A stretch of 64,000 nt of DNA from Methylobacterium sp. C25 (lineage in GTDB: Bacteria; Pseudomonadota; Alphaproteobacteria; Rhizobiales; Beijerinckiaceae), in assembly GCF_021352225.1 (NCBI RefSeq), contig NZ_JAAUVI010000001.1, positions 62,001 to 126,000 of the forward strand. The letters are read 5' to 3'. Numbering within the stretch: position 1 is the first letter of the stretch; each line of letters opens with the position of its first letter. A model generated the notes under the pieces. It worked only from the letters and a program-made list of their open reading frames with translations, was not told where the DNA came from and made no database searches. Shown one piece after another: positions 1 to 9,434 of this stretch. Position numbers and translations under genes: made by a program.

Positions 1-1
1 C

Positions 2-2839
2 GACATCCAGGCTGCGATCAACGCGGCCGGCGGCCAGTTGCCCAAAAACCTGCCGAGCCCGCCGACCTACCGCAAGGTCAACCCGGCCGACTCGCCGATC
101 CTGCTGCTCTCCGCCACGTCCGACAGCCTGCCGATCACCGAGGTCGACGATGCGGTCGACGTCCAACTCGCCCAGCGCATCAGCCAAGTCCCAGGCGTTG
201 CCCAGGTGTTGATCGGCGGCCAGCAGAAGCCGGCCGTGCGGATCCAGATCGATCCAGCCAAGCTCGTCGCCAAGAACCTCTCGATGGAGGACGTCCGCAC
301 GCAGCTCTCGCTCGTCACCGTCAACAACCCGAAGGGCAGCTTCGATGGCGCGACGCGCAGCTACACCGTCTACGCCAACGATCAGCTCACGGCAGCCAAG
401 GATTGGAACGACGTCATCGTCTCCTACGTCAACGGCGCGCCCTTGCGTGTGCGTGACATCGGCCAAGCGATAGCAGGACCGGAGGACGTCAAGCAGGCGG
501 CCTGGACCAACGGCAAGCGCGGCGTCTTCCTCGTCATCTTCAAGCAGCCCGGTGCCAACGTCATCGACACTGTCGACCGGATCAAGCAGGAGTTGCCGAA
601 GATCACCCAGGCTCTCCCGGCCGCCATCAAGATCAGCATCCTGAGCGACCGTACAACAACGATCCGCGCCTCAGTCGAGGACGTGCAGTTCACGCTGCTG
701 CTGACGATCGTTCTCGTCGTCGCCGTGATCTTCGTGTTCCTGCGCAGTTTCTGGGCGACGATGATCCCGAGCATCACCGTGCCGCTGGCACTGCTCGGCG
801 CCTGCGGCCTGATGTGGATCGCCGGCTACACCCTCGACAACCTTTCTCTGATGGCGCTGACCATCTCCGTTGGCTTCGTGGTCGACGACGCCATCGTCGT
901 GCTGGAGAACATTAGCCGCTACGTCGAGGAAGGCATGAAGCCGATGGAGGCCGCGTTCAAAGGCGCAGGCGAGATCGGCTTCACCATCGTCTCGATCTCG
1001 GTCTCGCTGATCGCGGTGCTGATCCCGCTGCTGCTGATGGGCGGCATCATCGGCCGCCTGTTCCGCGAGTTCGCGATGGTTCTCTCCATGGCGATCGCCG
1101 TGTCGGCCTTCGTCTCGCTGTCGCTGACGCCGATGATGGCCTCGCGCCTGCTCAAGGAGCATGGCACTGAGCATCACGGCCGGCTCTACCGGATCAGCGA
1201 GCGCTTCTTCGACGGCATGCTCCACGCCTACGAGCGCGCCCTCGACGTCGCCCTGCGGCACCGCTTCATCACGCTGATAACCTTCTTCGCCACGCTGGGG
1301 CTGACGGTCTATCTCTTCGTCATCATTCCCAAGGGCTTCTTCCCGCAACAGGATACCGGCCTGATCGTCGGCGTCACCGAAGCCGGGCAGGATATCTCCT
1401 TCTCGGCCATGAAGAAGAAGCAGGAGGAGGTCGGCGCAATCATCCAGACCGATCCGGCGGTCGCCACTGTGGCCATGGTGATCGGCGGCAACGGCCAGGC
1501 TCTGAATTCGGGCCGGATGTACATCACACTGAAGCCGCGCGACGCCCGTGATGCCGACGCCTTCCAGATCATCTCCCGGCTGCGGCCGAAGCTCGACCGC
1601 CTCGAAGGCGTCAAGGCTTTCCTGCAATCCTCGCAGGACGTCAGGACTGGCGCGCGTGCCTCGCGCACACAGTTCGAGTTCACCCTGCAGGATCCCGACC
1701 TGTCCGAGTTGAACCTGTGGGCGCCCCGGCTTCTCGACAAGCTCAAGACCCTGCCGGAGCTACGTGACGTCGCCAGCGACCAGCAGACGCGGGGCACCAC
1801 CCTGACCCTGAAGATCAACCGCGATGCGGCCTCGCGCTTCGGGATCTCGTCGCAGCTGATCGACGACACCCTCTACGACGCTCTCGGGCAGCGGCAGATC
1901 GCGCAGTACTTCACGCAGCTCAACAGCTACCATGTCGTCATGGAGGTGCTGCCCGCGCTCCAGGCCTCACCGGACAACCTCGACAAGATCTACGTGAAGT
2001 CGCCGCTCACCGGCGGCCAGGTGCCGCTCGCTGCCTTCGCGAGCTGGACCACCGAGCCCGTAGCGCCGCTCTCGATCAGCCACCAGGGCCAGTTCCCGGC
2101 GATCACGATCAGCTTCAACCTCGCCAACGGCGTCGCCCTCGGCCAGGCCACCGCTGCGATCGAGCAGGCCAAGCGCGAGCTGAATGTGCCAGCCACCGTG
2201 AGCACCGGCTTCCAGGGCACCGCCCAGGCCTTCCAGCAGTCGCTGAGCACGGTGCCGCTCCTGATCCTCGCGGCCCTCTTCGTGGTCTATCTGATCCTGG
2301 GCGTGCTCTACGAGAGCTTCATCCACCCGATTACGATCCTCTCGACCCTGCCCTCTGCAGGCGTCGGCGCCCTCGCGGTGCTGTTGATCGCCGGTTACGA
2401 TTTCAGCCTAATCGCGTTGATCGGCATCATCCTTCTCATCGGCATCGTGAAGAAGAATGGCATCATGCTCGTCGACTTCGCGATCGTTGCCGAGCGTGCC
2501 GAGAATCTGTCGCCGGAAGTGGCGATCCGGCGCGCAGCGCTTCTACGTTTCCGCCCGATTCTGATGACGACCATGGCCGCACTGCTTGGCGGAATCCCGC
2601 TCATGGTGGCGAGCGGCACCGGCTCGGAGATCCGCCAGCCCCTCGGCTACGCCATGGTCGGCGGCCTCGCGGTCAGCCAGATCCTGACGCTGTTCACGAC
2701 ACCGGTGATCTACATCTATCTCGACAAGCTCGCGCAGCTCTTTTCGAAGGGACATCACCGCACGGTCAGTGAACCTTTACCCGACGAGCAGCAGAAAACA
2801 TCGAACGCGAACACCCATTATCTACACGCCGCCGAGTAG
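2..2839 (+). CDS. RND-family multidrug efflux transporter, inner-membrane subunit (5' end outside window)
   Basis: Proton-driven inner-membrane pump of a tripartite RND efflux system, closest in style to the MdtB/MdtC group. The reading frame is open from base 2, so the true start lies upstream. About 945 residues are present against roughly 1030 in the family, so about 90-100 N-terminal residues including TM1 are missing. Visible features are the porter domain, the TM2-TM6 block with the proton-relay stretch VGFVVDDAIVVLENI near 875-915, the FFPQQDTG segment at the start of the second porter half (about 1340), and the TM8-TM12 block ending near 2735. The membrane-fusion partner should lie upstream and is not in the window. 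The substrate cannot be deduced. Confidence 0.9.
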   Translation, partial: DIQAAINAAGGQLPKNLPSPPTYRKVNPADSPILLLSATSDSLPITEVDDAVDVQLAQRISQVPGVAQVLIGGQQKPAVRIQIDPAKLVAKNLSMEDVRTQLSLVTVNNPKGSFDGATRSYTVYANDQLTAAKDWNDVIVSYVNGAPLRVRDIGQAIAGPEDVKQAAWTNGKRGVFLVIFKQPGANVIDTVDRIKQELPKITQALPAAIKISILSDRTTTIRASVEDVQFTLLLTIVLVVAVIFVFLRSFWATMIPSITVPLALLGACGLMWIAGYTLDNLSLMALTISVGFVVDDAIVVLENISRYVEEGMKPMEAAFKGAGEIGFTIVSISVSLIAVLIPLLLMGGIIGRLFREFAMVLSMAIAVSAFVSLSLTPMMASRLLKEHGTEHHGRLYRISERFFDGMLHAYERALDVALRHRFITLITFFATLGLTVYLFVIIPKGFFPQQDTGLIVGVTEAGQDISFSAMKKKQEEVGAIIQTDPAVATVAMVIGGNGQALNSGRMYITLKPRDARDADAFQIISRLRPKLDRLEGVKAFLQSSQDVRTGARASRTQFEFTLQDPDLSELNLWAPRLLDKLKTLPELRDVASDQQTRGTTLTLKINRDAASRFGISSQLIDDTLYDALGQRQIAQYFTQLNSYHVVMEVLPALQASPDNLDKIYVKSPLTGGQVPLAAFASWTTEPVAPLSISHQGQFPAITISFNLANGVALGQATAAIEQAKRELNVPATVSTGFQGTAQAFQQSLSTVPLLILAALFVVYLILGVLYESFIHPITILSTLPSAGVGALAVLLIAGYDFSLIALIGIILLIGIVKKNGIMLVDFAIVAERAENLSPEVAIRRAALLRFRPILMTTMAALLGGIPLMVASGTGSEIRQPLGYAMVGGLAVSQILTLFTTPVIYIYLDKLAQLFSKGHHRTVSEPLPDEQQKTSNANTHYLHAAE

Positions 2840-3009
2840 ATCGCTCGGCCTACCGGGCACCTTTCGTGAAGATGTTTGGGTTCGACAGATCACGCTCAAA
2901 TCTCAACCGCCCAAATCGAGCGGCTGAGTATTTTGGTCGGATCGGATCGCCGTTTCTCCACCATTCGGCATGCTCCCAACTCGGGAGAAGACCGCAGCTC
3001 ACCAGTCGA

Positions 3010-5160
3010 TCAGCGTGTCGCGAACTTGATGCTGATCGCCGCCTTCGCGGTCAGACCGGGGCTCTGCAGTAGGTTGAGATACTGCGTGTAGCGCTTGTCG
3101 AAGGCGTTCTGCAGGATGAAGTCCGCCTTGACGCGGTCATTGACCTGATAGGACGCGAAGAAGTCCACCAGACCGTAGGCCTTGGTCGCCAGGATCGTGG
3201 CTCCGGCCGGAACGTTGAGGCGGCTGTCGACGAAGGTCAGGCGGCTGCCCACGGTGAGGCTGTTCTCGAGGAAGCGCAGCCCGATCGTGCCGCTGACTCG
3301 GTCCGGCGCCACCGTCAGCAACGACTGGCGGGTGGCCTTATCGCGGCCCTCGGTATGGGTGGCCGCGACCGAGACGAAGCCGCCGCCCCAATCGTAGGCG
3401 CCCTCGAGTTCGACGCCCGATAGCTCGGCCTGGGCCACGTTGAGGTACTGGAACGACTGGACCGGGATCACGCAGGGAAACCGCCCCGGAATGCGGGCGC
3501 AGATCGAGGCGGGGATGCCGGGGATCGCCGGGACGAAATAGGTCGGCCCGACCCCGGAGATGTTGATGAAGTTGTCGACCTCGTTCTGGAACACGTTCGC
3601 CTTCGCGCGGAAGGTGTCGCCGGGCGTGAAGATGTCGCCGTACTTCAGGTTGACGCCGCCCTCGATGTTGTGGGCGACCTCGGGCCGCAGGGTCGGGTTC
3701 GGAAGGATGTTGAAGGCCGGGAAGGGGTGGATGCCCTGGACGAGCGTCTCGGTGATCGAGGGCGCGCGATAGCCCTCGGCGTAGGTGCCGTAGAGCTCGA
3801 TGCCCGGCAGCGGCGTGACGCCGACGGTGATCTTCGGCGAGATCCGGTCGCCAATGGAGCGGAAGGTGCCGCCGGACAGGTCGTAATGGTCGTAGCGCAG
3901 GGCGCCGATCACGCGCAGCCACGAGCTGTAGCGGACCTCGTCCTGGATGAAGGCGCCGGCGAGCGTCCGCTGACCCGAGGGCGTGAACGCGCCGCCGAAG
4001 CCGCCCGCACTGTCCGTGGTCTTGACCTGGTCGAACACCGCATCGCCACCGACGGTCAGGGCGTGGCTGAGCGCCCAGGTATCGAAGCGCGACGTGTTGT
4101 GAATATCGAAACCGCTGGTCTCGATGTCGTAGTTGATCCGGTTGCCGGCCTTCACGCCCAGATTGCCGTAGACCCCGCTGGCGGAGTCGTTGAGGAATGT
4201 CAGCGTGTTGTGCGTGGTCGTGTAGTAGCCCTTCGCGCTGAAATCGATCAGCGGCGTTTCGGGCCGCGCGAAGCGGTAGCCCAAGGTATAGGTGTCGGCC
4301 TGCACCGCATTCGCGAAGCGCGCGCCGGCATTGCTCGAGCCGTTATTGGTGAAGTCGAAGTTCTGCAGCAGCGCCGTACCGCTGATCTCGTGGCCCTCCG
4401 CCGGCCGGAGGTTGACCTTGGCAAGGCCCGAGGTCAGCTCGTTGCCGGTGTCGCGCACCAGCGTTCCCATGCCGTCTCGGTAGGGGTCGTTGTTGCGGTA
4501 GACGAACTGGCCGAACACGTCCGCACCCTCGCCGATGCGGGCACCCATCGAGGTTGAGTTCAGGAATTTCTGGCCGTTAGTGCCGAAGCCCTGCTTCTGC
4601 ACGACGCCCGCCCTCTCGTCCGGGTTCAGGATGTCGTCGATCGAGCGGGTGCGGAAGGCGACGACACCGCCGATCGCGCCGGAACCGTAGATGGTCGAGG
4701 TAGGGCCGCGGGTGATGTCGATGCCGCCGACGAGTTCGGGGTCGAGGTAGAACACGCCGTTGGCGCTGTGGCCCGAGGTCTGGAAGTTCTGGCGCGCACC
4801 GTCGACCAGCACGTTCACGCGGCCGAAATCCTGGAGGCCGCGGATGTTGATGGCCTGGGCCGGATCGTTCTGGTTTTCCTGCGTGGTCACGCCGGGCACG
4901 TCGCGCAGCACGTCCGACAGGCGGCTCGGCTGGATGCGGTCGATCTGCTCGCGGGTGACGACGCTGGTGCCGGAGAGCGCGTCGATTGCTTTCTCCTCCG
5001 TCTTGGTGGCGGTCACCGAGATGGTGTCGAGGCTGACGAGTTCCGCAGGCGCGACGACAGAAGGGGCAGCGTCGGTCTGCGCCTGTGCAACGGCGATCGA
5101 CAGCAGGGAGACGCCGGCCACGAAGACGGGACGGCAGGACGAGACACGGGGGGAGCGCAT
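3010..5160 (-). CDS. TonB-dependent heme/hemoglobin-type outer-membrane receptor
   Basis: Outer-membrane beta-barrel receptor of 716 aa, probably importing heme using TonB energy. It starts with a signal peptide (about residues 1-28, ending AVAQAQ), followed by a TonB-box-like segment DTISVTATKTEEKA. A plug domain of about 110 residues comes next, with the typical GVTTQ, INIRG and GPTSTIYGSGAIGG stretches, then the barrel. Heme-receptor signature elements are visible: GYRAPSITE (FRAP-box type) and LPNPTLRPE (NPNL type). The chain ends in an aromatic-poor KFATR. It is the last gene downstream of hmuV on the same strand, separated by 204 bp that contain a possible iron-responsive site. A siderophore substrate is less likely but not excluded. 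Confidence 0.88.
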   Translation of the reverse strand: MRSPRVSSCRPVFVAGVSLLSIAVAQAQTDAAPSVVAPAELVSLDTISVTATKTEEKAIDALSGTSVVTREQIDRIQPSRLSDVLRDVPGVTTQENQNDPAQAINIRGLQDFGRVNVLVDGARQNFQTSGHSANGVFYLDPELVGGIDITRGPTSTIYGSGAIGGVVAFRTRSIDDILNPDERAGVVQKQGFGTNGQKFLNSTSMGARIGEGADVFGQFVYRNNDPYRDGMGTLVRDTGNELTSGLAKVNLRPAEGHEISGTALLQNFDFTNNGSSNAGARFANAVQADTYTLGYRFARPETPLIDFSAKGYYTTTHNTLTFLNDSASGVYGNLGVKAGNRINYDIETSGFDIHNTSRFDTWALSHALTVGGDAVFDQVKTTDSAGGFGGAFTPSGQRTLAGAFIQDEVRYSSWLRVIGALRYDHYDLSGGTFRSIGDRISPKITVGVTPLPGIELYGTYAEGYRAPSITETLVQGIHPFPAFNILPNPTLRPEVAHNIEGGVNLKYGDIFTPGDTFRAKANVFQNEVDNFINISGVGPTYFVPAIPGIPASICARIPGRFPCVIPVQSFQYLNVAQAELSGVELEGAYDWGGGFVSVAATHTEGRDKATRQSLLTVAPDRVSGTIGLRFLENSLTVGSRLTFVDSRLNVPAGATILATKAYGLVDFFASYQVNDRVKADFILQNAFDKRYTQYLNLLQSPGLTAKAAISIKFATR

Positions 5161-5288
5161 TTTCGGGTTCCGCGAGACAGCACGCAGCGTGGGGAAGGTC
5201 GACTGGCTGGCTGGCGGAGGGCTGGCTGGCTGAATATCGTGATGCGTTCAGGCTAAGGCCAAGGTCAACGAAACGCTTTCATCCGTAA

Positions 5289-5305
5289 TTTAGTGGCAGT
5301 CTAAG
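5289..5305 (-). promoter_or_regulatory. Possible iron-responsive (Irr/ICE-like) operator upstream of the heme receptor
   Basis: TTTAG at 5289-5293 and CTAAG at 5301-5305 form an imperfect inverted repeat about 130 bp upstream of the receptor start. The half-sites resemble the outer parts of the rhizobial iron-control element bound by Irr; the inner bases do not match well. Visual match only. Confidence 0.25.
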
Positions 5306-5364
5306 CACCCTCTACAGGAGACTTAAATCGTTCCAAGTCGATATCACAGCCTTGTGAGTTGTGG

Positions 5365-6192
5365 TCAGCTTGCAACAACTTTGCGAGGAAGGATGAAGGG
5401 TTGACCGGTGGGAGGCGTTCGCCCGACTGGCCAATCGACGCCGAACACCGCCGCGATCAGATCGTCGCGCAGGATCTCCGCGGGCCGCCCTTCGGCGACG
5501 AGACGACCGCCATCAAGCACCAGAAGGCGATCGGCATAGGCCGCTGCGAGGTTCAGGTCGTGCAGGATCGCCACCACACCGACCCCGCCCCGACAAAGCG
5601 TGTGCACGGTTTCGAGGATGGCGCTCTGGTGGCGCAGGTCGAGGCTCGCGGTCGGCTCGTCGAGAAACAATACCTGCCGCTGCGTCACCGTTCGGCCGGC
5701 GGCGAGCTGGCAGAGCACACGGGCGAACTGCACCCGGGCCTGCTCGCCGCCCGACAGACTCTGGTAGGCCCGCTCGGCAAGATGCAGCATGTCTGCGTGG
5801 CGGAGAGCGTCGGACAGGATCGTCGCCCTGTCCCCGCGCGACAGGCCATGGCCGATCCCATCGAGGCCGATCCGCGCCACCTCGGCGACCGAGAAGGGAA
5901 AGGCGAGCCGCGCGCTTTGCGGCAGAACGGCGCGCAAGCCGGCGAGGCGCCATGCCGGAATGTCGGCGACGGCCTCGGTCCCGTAGGCAACGCGCCCTTG
6001 CGTGGGTGAGAGCTCGCCGCAGAGTATACGAAGAAGCGTGGACTTTCCTGCACCATTCGATCCGACGACGACGTGCAGCGCGCCCGGCTCGACCGAAAGG
6101 GAGATCCCATCGACGAGGGTGCGCTCGCCGATCCGGAACGAGAGTTCGGTCGCGGTGAGGAGCGCGTGCTCAGACATCGAGAGTCCGGCCAC
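5365..6192 (-). CDS. hmuV: Heme ABC transporter ATP-binding protein HmuV
   Basis: Cytoplasmic ATPase of 275 aa that powers heme import through HmuU. Walker A GSNGAGKST is near residue 42, the ABC signature is LSGGEQARVQFARV, and Walker B is VLFLDEPTASLD followed by the switch His in ILHDLNLA. The start overlaps the 3' end of hmuU by 23 bp, indicating translational coupling. Identification as the heme subfamily rests on the FecE/HmuV-like sequence and on its place in hemP-hmuTUV-receptor order. Confidence 0.93.
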   Translation of the reverse strand: MAGLSMSEHALLTATELSFRIGERTLVDGISLSVEPGALHVVVGSNGAGKSTLLRILCGELSPTQGRVAYGTEAVADIPAWRLAGLRAVLPQSARLAFPFSVAEVARIGLDGIGHGLSRGDRATILSDALRHADMLHLAERAYQSLSGGEQARVQFARVLCQLAAGRTVTQRQVLFLDEPTASLDLRHQSAILETVHTLCRGGVGVVAILHDLNLAAAYADRLLVLDGGRLVAEGRPAEILRDDLIAAVFGVDWPVGRTPPTGQPFILPRKVVAS

Positions 6193-7249
6193 GTCCGAGA
6201 AGCAGCCAGAGGAAAACCGGTGAGCCGATCAGCGCGGTGACGATGCCGATGGGCAGTTCAGCAGGCTTCACCACGATGCGGGACACCACATCCGCCAGGA
6301 CGAGAAGGGTCCCACCGAGCAGGGCACAAGCCGGCAGCAGCCGGCGATGCTCCGGACCGATCAGCAGCCGCAGGAAGTGCGGCACCACCAGCCCGACGAA
6401 GCCGATGATCCCGGCAACCGCAACGCTCGCACCGACGGCCACCGCAACGAGCAGGATGACGCCGCGTTTCAGCCGCTCCACGGATATGCCGAGGTGGAAG
6501 GCCTCCGCCTCACCGAGTACCAGCGCATTGAGGCCGCGCCCGAGAAAAGGCACGGCGAAGAGCACTGGCAGGATCGCCGGAGCGGTGGCGGCAAGCTTCG
6601 TCCAACTCGCGCCGCCGAGGCTGCCGAGCGTCCAGAAGGTCAGGTCGCGCAACTGCCGGTCGTCGCTGGCGAAGACCAGCAGTCCGGTCATCGCTCCGCC
6701 GAAGGCAGCGAGCGCGATGCCTGCGAGCAGCATCGTCGCAACGGACGTGCGGCCGGACCGCGTCGCGACGAGATAGAGCCCGACCATTGCCGCGAGACTG
6801 CCGAAGAACGCCCCGATCGGCAGGACCCAGTAGGGCAGCGGCGGGGGCAAGCCGACGGCAGCAAGAGCGGCATCGCCGAGTACGATGACGCAGGCGGCTG
6901 CGAGGCCGGCACCGGCCGAAACGCCGACCAGGGCAGGATCCGCCAGCGGATTGCGAAACAGGCCCTGCATGAGCGCGCCCGACACGGCCAGCGCCGCCCC
7001 GACCAGCAATCCGAGCAGGGTCCGCGGCAGACGGATGCCCTGCACGATGAGGGCATCGCGCGTCATAGTCGGATCGTCGACGCTTCCCGTCAGCACGGCG
7101 ATAATCCGAAGCGGCGAAATCGGGATCGCTCCGACGCCGATCGAAAGCACGGCGGCGCCCACGGTCAAAGCTGCGAGACCGAGAAGCACGACGAGGCTGG
7201 ACCTCTCTGCTCGGAGCAGGAGCGCAGTCCGACCCTCGGCCTCAGTCAT
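6170..7249 (-). CDS. hmuU: Heme ABC transporter permease HmuU (FecCD family)
   Basis: Inner-membrane permease of 359 aa with about ten hydrophobic helices. The N-terminal GVGAIPISPLRIIAVL and the internal RLPRTLLGLLVGAALAVSGA stretches are typical of the BtuC/FecCD family. The coupling region GASVAVAGIIGFVGLVVPH is present near residue 275. It overlaps hmuT by 8 bp at its 5' end and hmuV by 23 bp at its 3' end. It moves heme delivered by HmuT into the cytoplasm with ATP hydrolysed by HmuV. Confidence 0.93.
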   Translation of the reverse strand: MTEAEGRTALLLRAERSSLVVLLGLAALTVGAAVLSIGVGAIPISPLRIIAVLTGSVDDPTMTRDALIVQGIRLPRTLLGLLVGAALAVSGALMQGLFRNPLADPALVGVSAGAGLAAACVIVLGDAALAAVGLPPPLPYWVLPIGAFFGSLAAMVGLYLVATRSGRTSVATMLLAGIALAAFGGAMTGLLVFASDDRQLRDLTFWTLGSLGGASWTKLAATAPAILPVLFAVPFLGRGLNALVLGEAEAFHLGISVERLKRGVILLVAVAVGASVAVAGIIGFVGLVVPHFLRLLIGPEHRRLLPACALLGGTLLVLADVVSRIVVKPAELPIGIVTALIGSPVFLWLLLGRGRTLDV

Positions 7250-8132
7250 GGGCTAGGTCAGGATAGAAGACGCGCATCAGATCCCGAGCCGCCTCTGGCG
7301 TTCGCGGTCCGAACCCGAGGAGGTAGAGACCGTCCATCGAGACGTAGGCATCCTTCTTTGCTGCCGGCGTCCGGCTCAGCGCGGTGCCCGGCGCGAAGAC
7401 GCTGTCACGTCCGGGCGCATCGGGGCCACTGCGCATCACCACCACCACGTCCGGCGCTGCCGCGACGATGGCCTCGTCGGTGATCAGCTTGAAGCCGTCG
7501 ATCTCCGAGGCTGCGTTTTGCGCGCCGGCGAGCGTCAGGATGCCATCCGCCGTGCTGTTGCGACCGCCGACCATGACGCGCCCATTGGCCATCGAAAGGA
7601 TCACGATCGCCTTCGCCGGGCGCGTGATGCGGGCCCGCTCGCGGGAGAGAGCAGCGAAATGCTCTCCCACATCCTTGGCGAGGATCGCTGCTGCGTCGCG
7701 GAGGCCGACGAGACGCCCGATCGTGATGATCCTGTCGAGCACGCCCTCGGGGGTCGGCGGCTCCTTGATCATCGAGATCGGCACACCGGCCTCGCGAATG
7801 AGAGCCAGCACATCCGGCGGCCCCGCGCCTTCGGCTGCGATCACGATGTCGGGCTTCGTCGAGAGCAGCCCCTCCGCGGACAGGGCCCGGAAGTAGCCGA
7901 CATTCGGCTTTTCGCGCAGCGCCTCGGCCGGATGGAGGCTGGTCGTGTCGATGGCCACGATCCGGTCTGCGGCACCGAGGCGGTAGAGCGTCTCGGTGAT
8001 GGCTCCGCCGAGTGACGCAATGCGCTTGACCTCGGCGGACGTGCCTTCGGTGGCCCCGCCAGGGTGCGGCAGACTGGCGGTGGCAAGCAGGCCGGCGAGG
8101 ACGACGCGGCGTGAGACGGACGAGCTCGTCAT
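7242..8132 (-). CDS. hmuT: Periplasmic heme-binding protein HmuT
   Basis: Solute-binding protein of 296 aa for the heme ABC transporter. It has an N-terminal export signal with an arginine pair (SRRVVLAGLLATASL, residues 7-21). It continues with the BtuF/HmuT-type start RIASLGGAITETLYRLGA and the repeated lobe pattern PNVGYFRALSAEGLLSTKPD. The ATG of hmuT overlaps the hemP stop by 4 bp, and its 3' end overlaps hmuU by 8 bp. Periplasmic location is inferred from the signal. Confidence 0.92.
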   Translation of the reverse strand: MTSSSVSRRVVLAGLLATASLPHPGGATEGTSAEVKRIASLGGAITETLYRLGAADRIVAIDTTSLHPAEALREKPNVGYFRALSAEGLLSTKPDIVIAAEGAGPPDVLALIREAGVPISMIKEPPTPEGVLDRIITIGRLVGLRDAAAILAKDVGEHFAALSRERARITRPAKAIVILSMANGRVMVGGRNSTADGILTLAGAQNAASEIDGFKLITDEAIVAAAPDVVVVMRSGPDAPGRDSVFAPGTALSRTPAAKKDAYVSMDGLYLLGFGPRTPEAARDLMRVFYPDLAHD

Positions 8133-8338
8133 TTGGTCAGGATCAACTTGTCGTTGGTGGTCAGCCGGAGCTGATAGCGCTCGTTTCCGTGCAAGATCGT
8201 CAGCTGGCGACGGCCTTTCAGCAGGTTCATCGAGCTAACCACATCGCCATGCGTGGAATCTCCGCCGACGGTATCGCCGCCCACATCTTTGCTCTTGTTA
8301 TAATTATCAACTCTAATCTCTGGATCATCAGGACTCAT
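8129..8338 (-). CDS. hemP: Hemin uptake protein HemP
   Basis: Small protein of 69 aa. The C-terminal 35 residues (SSMNLLKGRRQLTILHGNER onward) match the HemP/HmuP family: S-x-x-L-L-x-G, I-x-H-x-x-x-x-Y-x-L-R-x-T, and an ending with KLILTK. The N-terminal 34 residues are polar and probably disordered. It is the first gene of the heme operon and overlaps hmuT by 4 bp. In Bradyrhizobium the relative HmuP is a co-activator of heme-receptor transcription together with Irr; whether this holds here is inference. Confidence 0.88.
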   Translation of the reverse strand: MSPDDPEIRVDNYNKSKDVGGDTVGGDSTHGDVVSSMNLLKGRRQLTILHGNERYQLRLTTNDKLILTK

Positions 8339-8578
8339 GAGACAGGTCTCTTTTTAATTATTCAAGTTTCAGGAACAATATTTCCATTATTCTCCAGTAC
8401 GAGGCGATCACTCGTCCTGCAAGCCGCATTCTTATCGGTACTGAACGGCCCCGTCCGGCGGACAGGGTCCGCCATTTCGGCGGCGCTCATCCGGGAGCGC
8501 CGAGCGGCAAAGCGGCCAGCCGCTCGCTTCCGCGCTAGATCGTGGTTATTCCACGCAGCCCGCTACTTGAGAGGACCC
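8339..8578. promoter_or_regulatory. Divergent intergenic region, heme operon / VOC gene
   Basis: These 240 bp separate hemP (minus) from the VOC gene (plus). The half nearest hemP (8347-8400) is markedly AT-rich compared with the rest of the window. It holds an inverted repeat GGAA-N6-TTCC at 8372-8385, a plausible promoter/operator for the heme operon. No gene seen. Confidence 0.4.
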
Positions 8579-8953
8579 ATGTTCACCCACGTCATGATCG
8601 GCAGCAACGACCTCGAGCGGGCCCGGGACTTCTACGACGCCACTTTCGCCGCCTTGGGTGGCAAGCCCGGCAGGATGGATGAGAGAGGCAGGCTGATCTA
8701 CAAGCACGAGGGCGGTCGCCTGATGATCACGAAACCGATCGACGGCAAGTCGGCGACCGCAGCCAATGGCGGGACGATCGGTATCGCCGCCTCGAGCCCT
8801 GACCATGTTCGTGCGTGGCACGAGGCAGGCACCAAGCATGGCGGAACCTCGATTGAGAGCCCGCCCGCCGAGCGTCCGAACGGGGCCTTCGTCGCCTATC
8901 TTCGCGATCCGGACGGAAATAAGCTCACGGCACGGTCTCAGCCGACGAGATGA
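8579..8953 (+). CDS. VOC-family (glyoxalase/bleomycin-resistance fold) protein
   Basis: Protein of 124 aa with two beta-alpha-beta-beta-beta halves of the vicinal-oxygen-chelate fold. It starts MFTHVMIGSNDLERARDFYD and the second half ends VAYLRDPDGNKL, both typical of this family. The ATG at 8579 is preceded by GAGAGGA, which decides the start; the frame is open much farther upstream but has no coding character. Substrate unknown. Such small VOC proteins include lyases, dioxygenases and binding proteins. It is not obviously part of the heme operon, being on the opposite strand. Confidence 0.85.
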   Translation: MFTHVMIGSNDLERARDFYDATFAALGGKPGRMDERGRLIYKHEGGRLMITKPIDGKSATAANGGTIGIAASSPDHVRAWHEAGTKHGGTSIESPPAERPNGAFVAYLRDPDGNKLTARSQPTR

Positions 8954-9101
8954 TGATCTCGCATGCAAGGCCACGACAGCGTGGCCGATCGGCCGAGGAG
9001 CGACCTTCGGGTGCCTCGGCCCGGATCCGCATTCAGGGAGACGTCTGACGCCTTCCGCGAAAGCGCCGGCGCACTAAGTTGCTCTCATTTCTGGGAAAAT
9101 C

Positions 9102-9176
9102 TGGTGCTGCGAGAGAGGATTGAACTCTCGACCTCTTCATTACCAATGAAGTGCTCTACCACTGAGCTACCGCAGC
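9102..9176 (-). tRNA. tRNA-Thr (anticodon GGT)
   Basis: Cloverleaf on the minus strand: acceptor GCTGCGG pairs with the TCGCAGC 3' strand, discriminator A, and CCA is encoded at 9102-9104. The D arm carries AGCTCAGTGGTAGAGC. The anticodon loop has GGT at complement 9142-9144, flanked by a TTCAT/ATGAA stem. The T arm is GAGAGTTCAATCCTCTC. No intron or mismatched stem. Confidence 0.95.
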
Positions 9177-9434
9177 ATGCGGGGACGAGCGAAGCGGCTC
9201 CGTCCGGCAGGTGGCGGCTCTAACGGATCGGATCGGGCTTGGCAACGGCCTCGACGACACGTTTCGCGTCGATCCGTTGACGGACTCGGAAGCCATGTCT
9301 ATAGAGCCGGCTCTGCCTCCGGACGCGCTTCGCGGACCGGCAGCGTCGCTTTTGCCTGATCACCCCTGACGCGTCGACCAGATGCGCGCCCATCGAGGCC
9401 GCTGCGGTGTCGCCCATAGAGACGAGGATGCCCC

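Noticed and set aside
671-1627. Long minus-strand frame of 318 codons inside the RND gene
   Set aside because: Asp/His/Arg-rich antisense translation typical of high-GC DNA opposite a real gene; no family resemblance or ribosome site.
9177-9434. Small plus-strand ORF between tRNA-Thr and rpsT
   Set aside because: Arg/Ser-rich translation, no ribosome site; looks like the rpsT promoter region.
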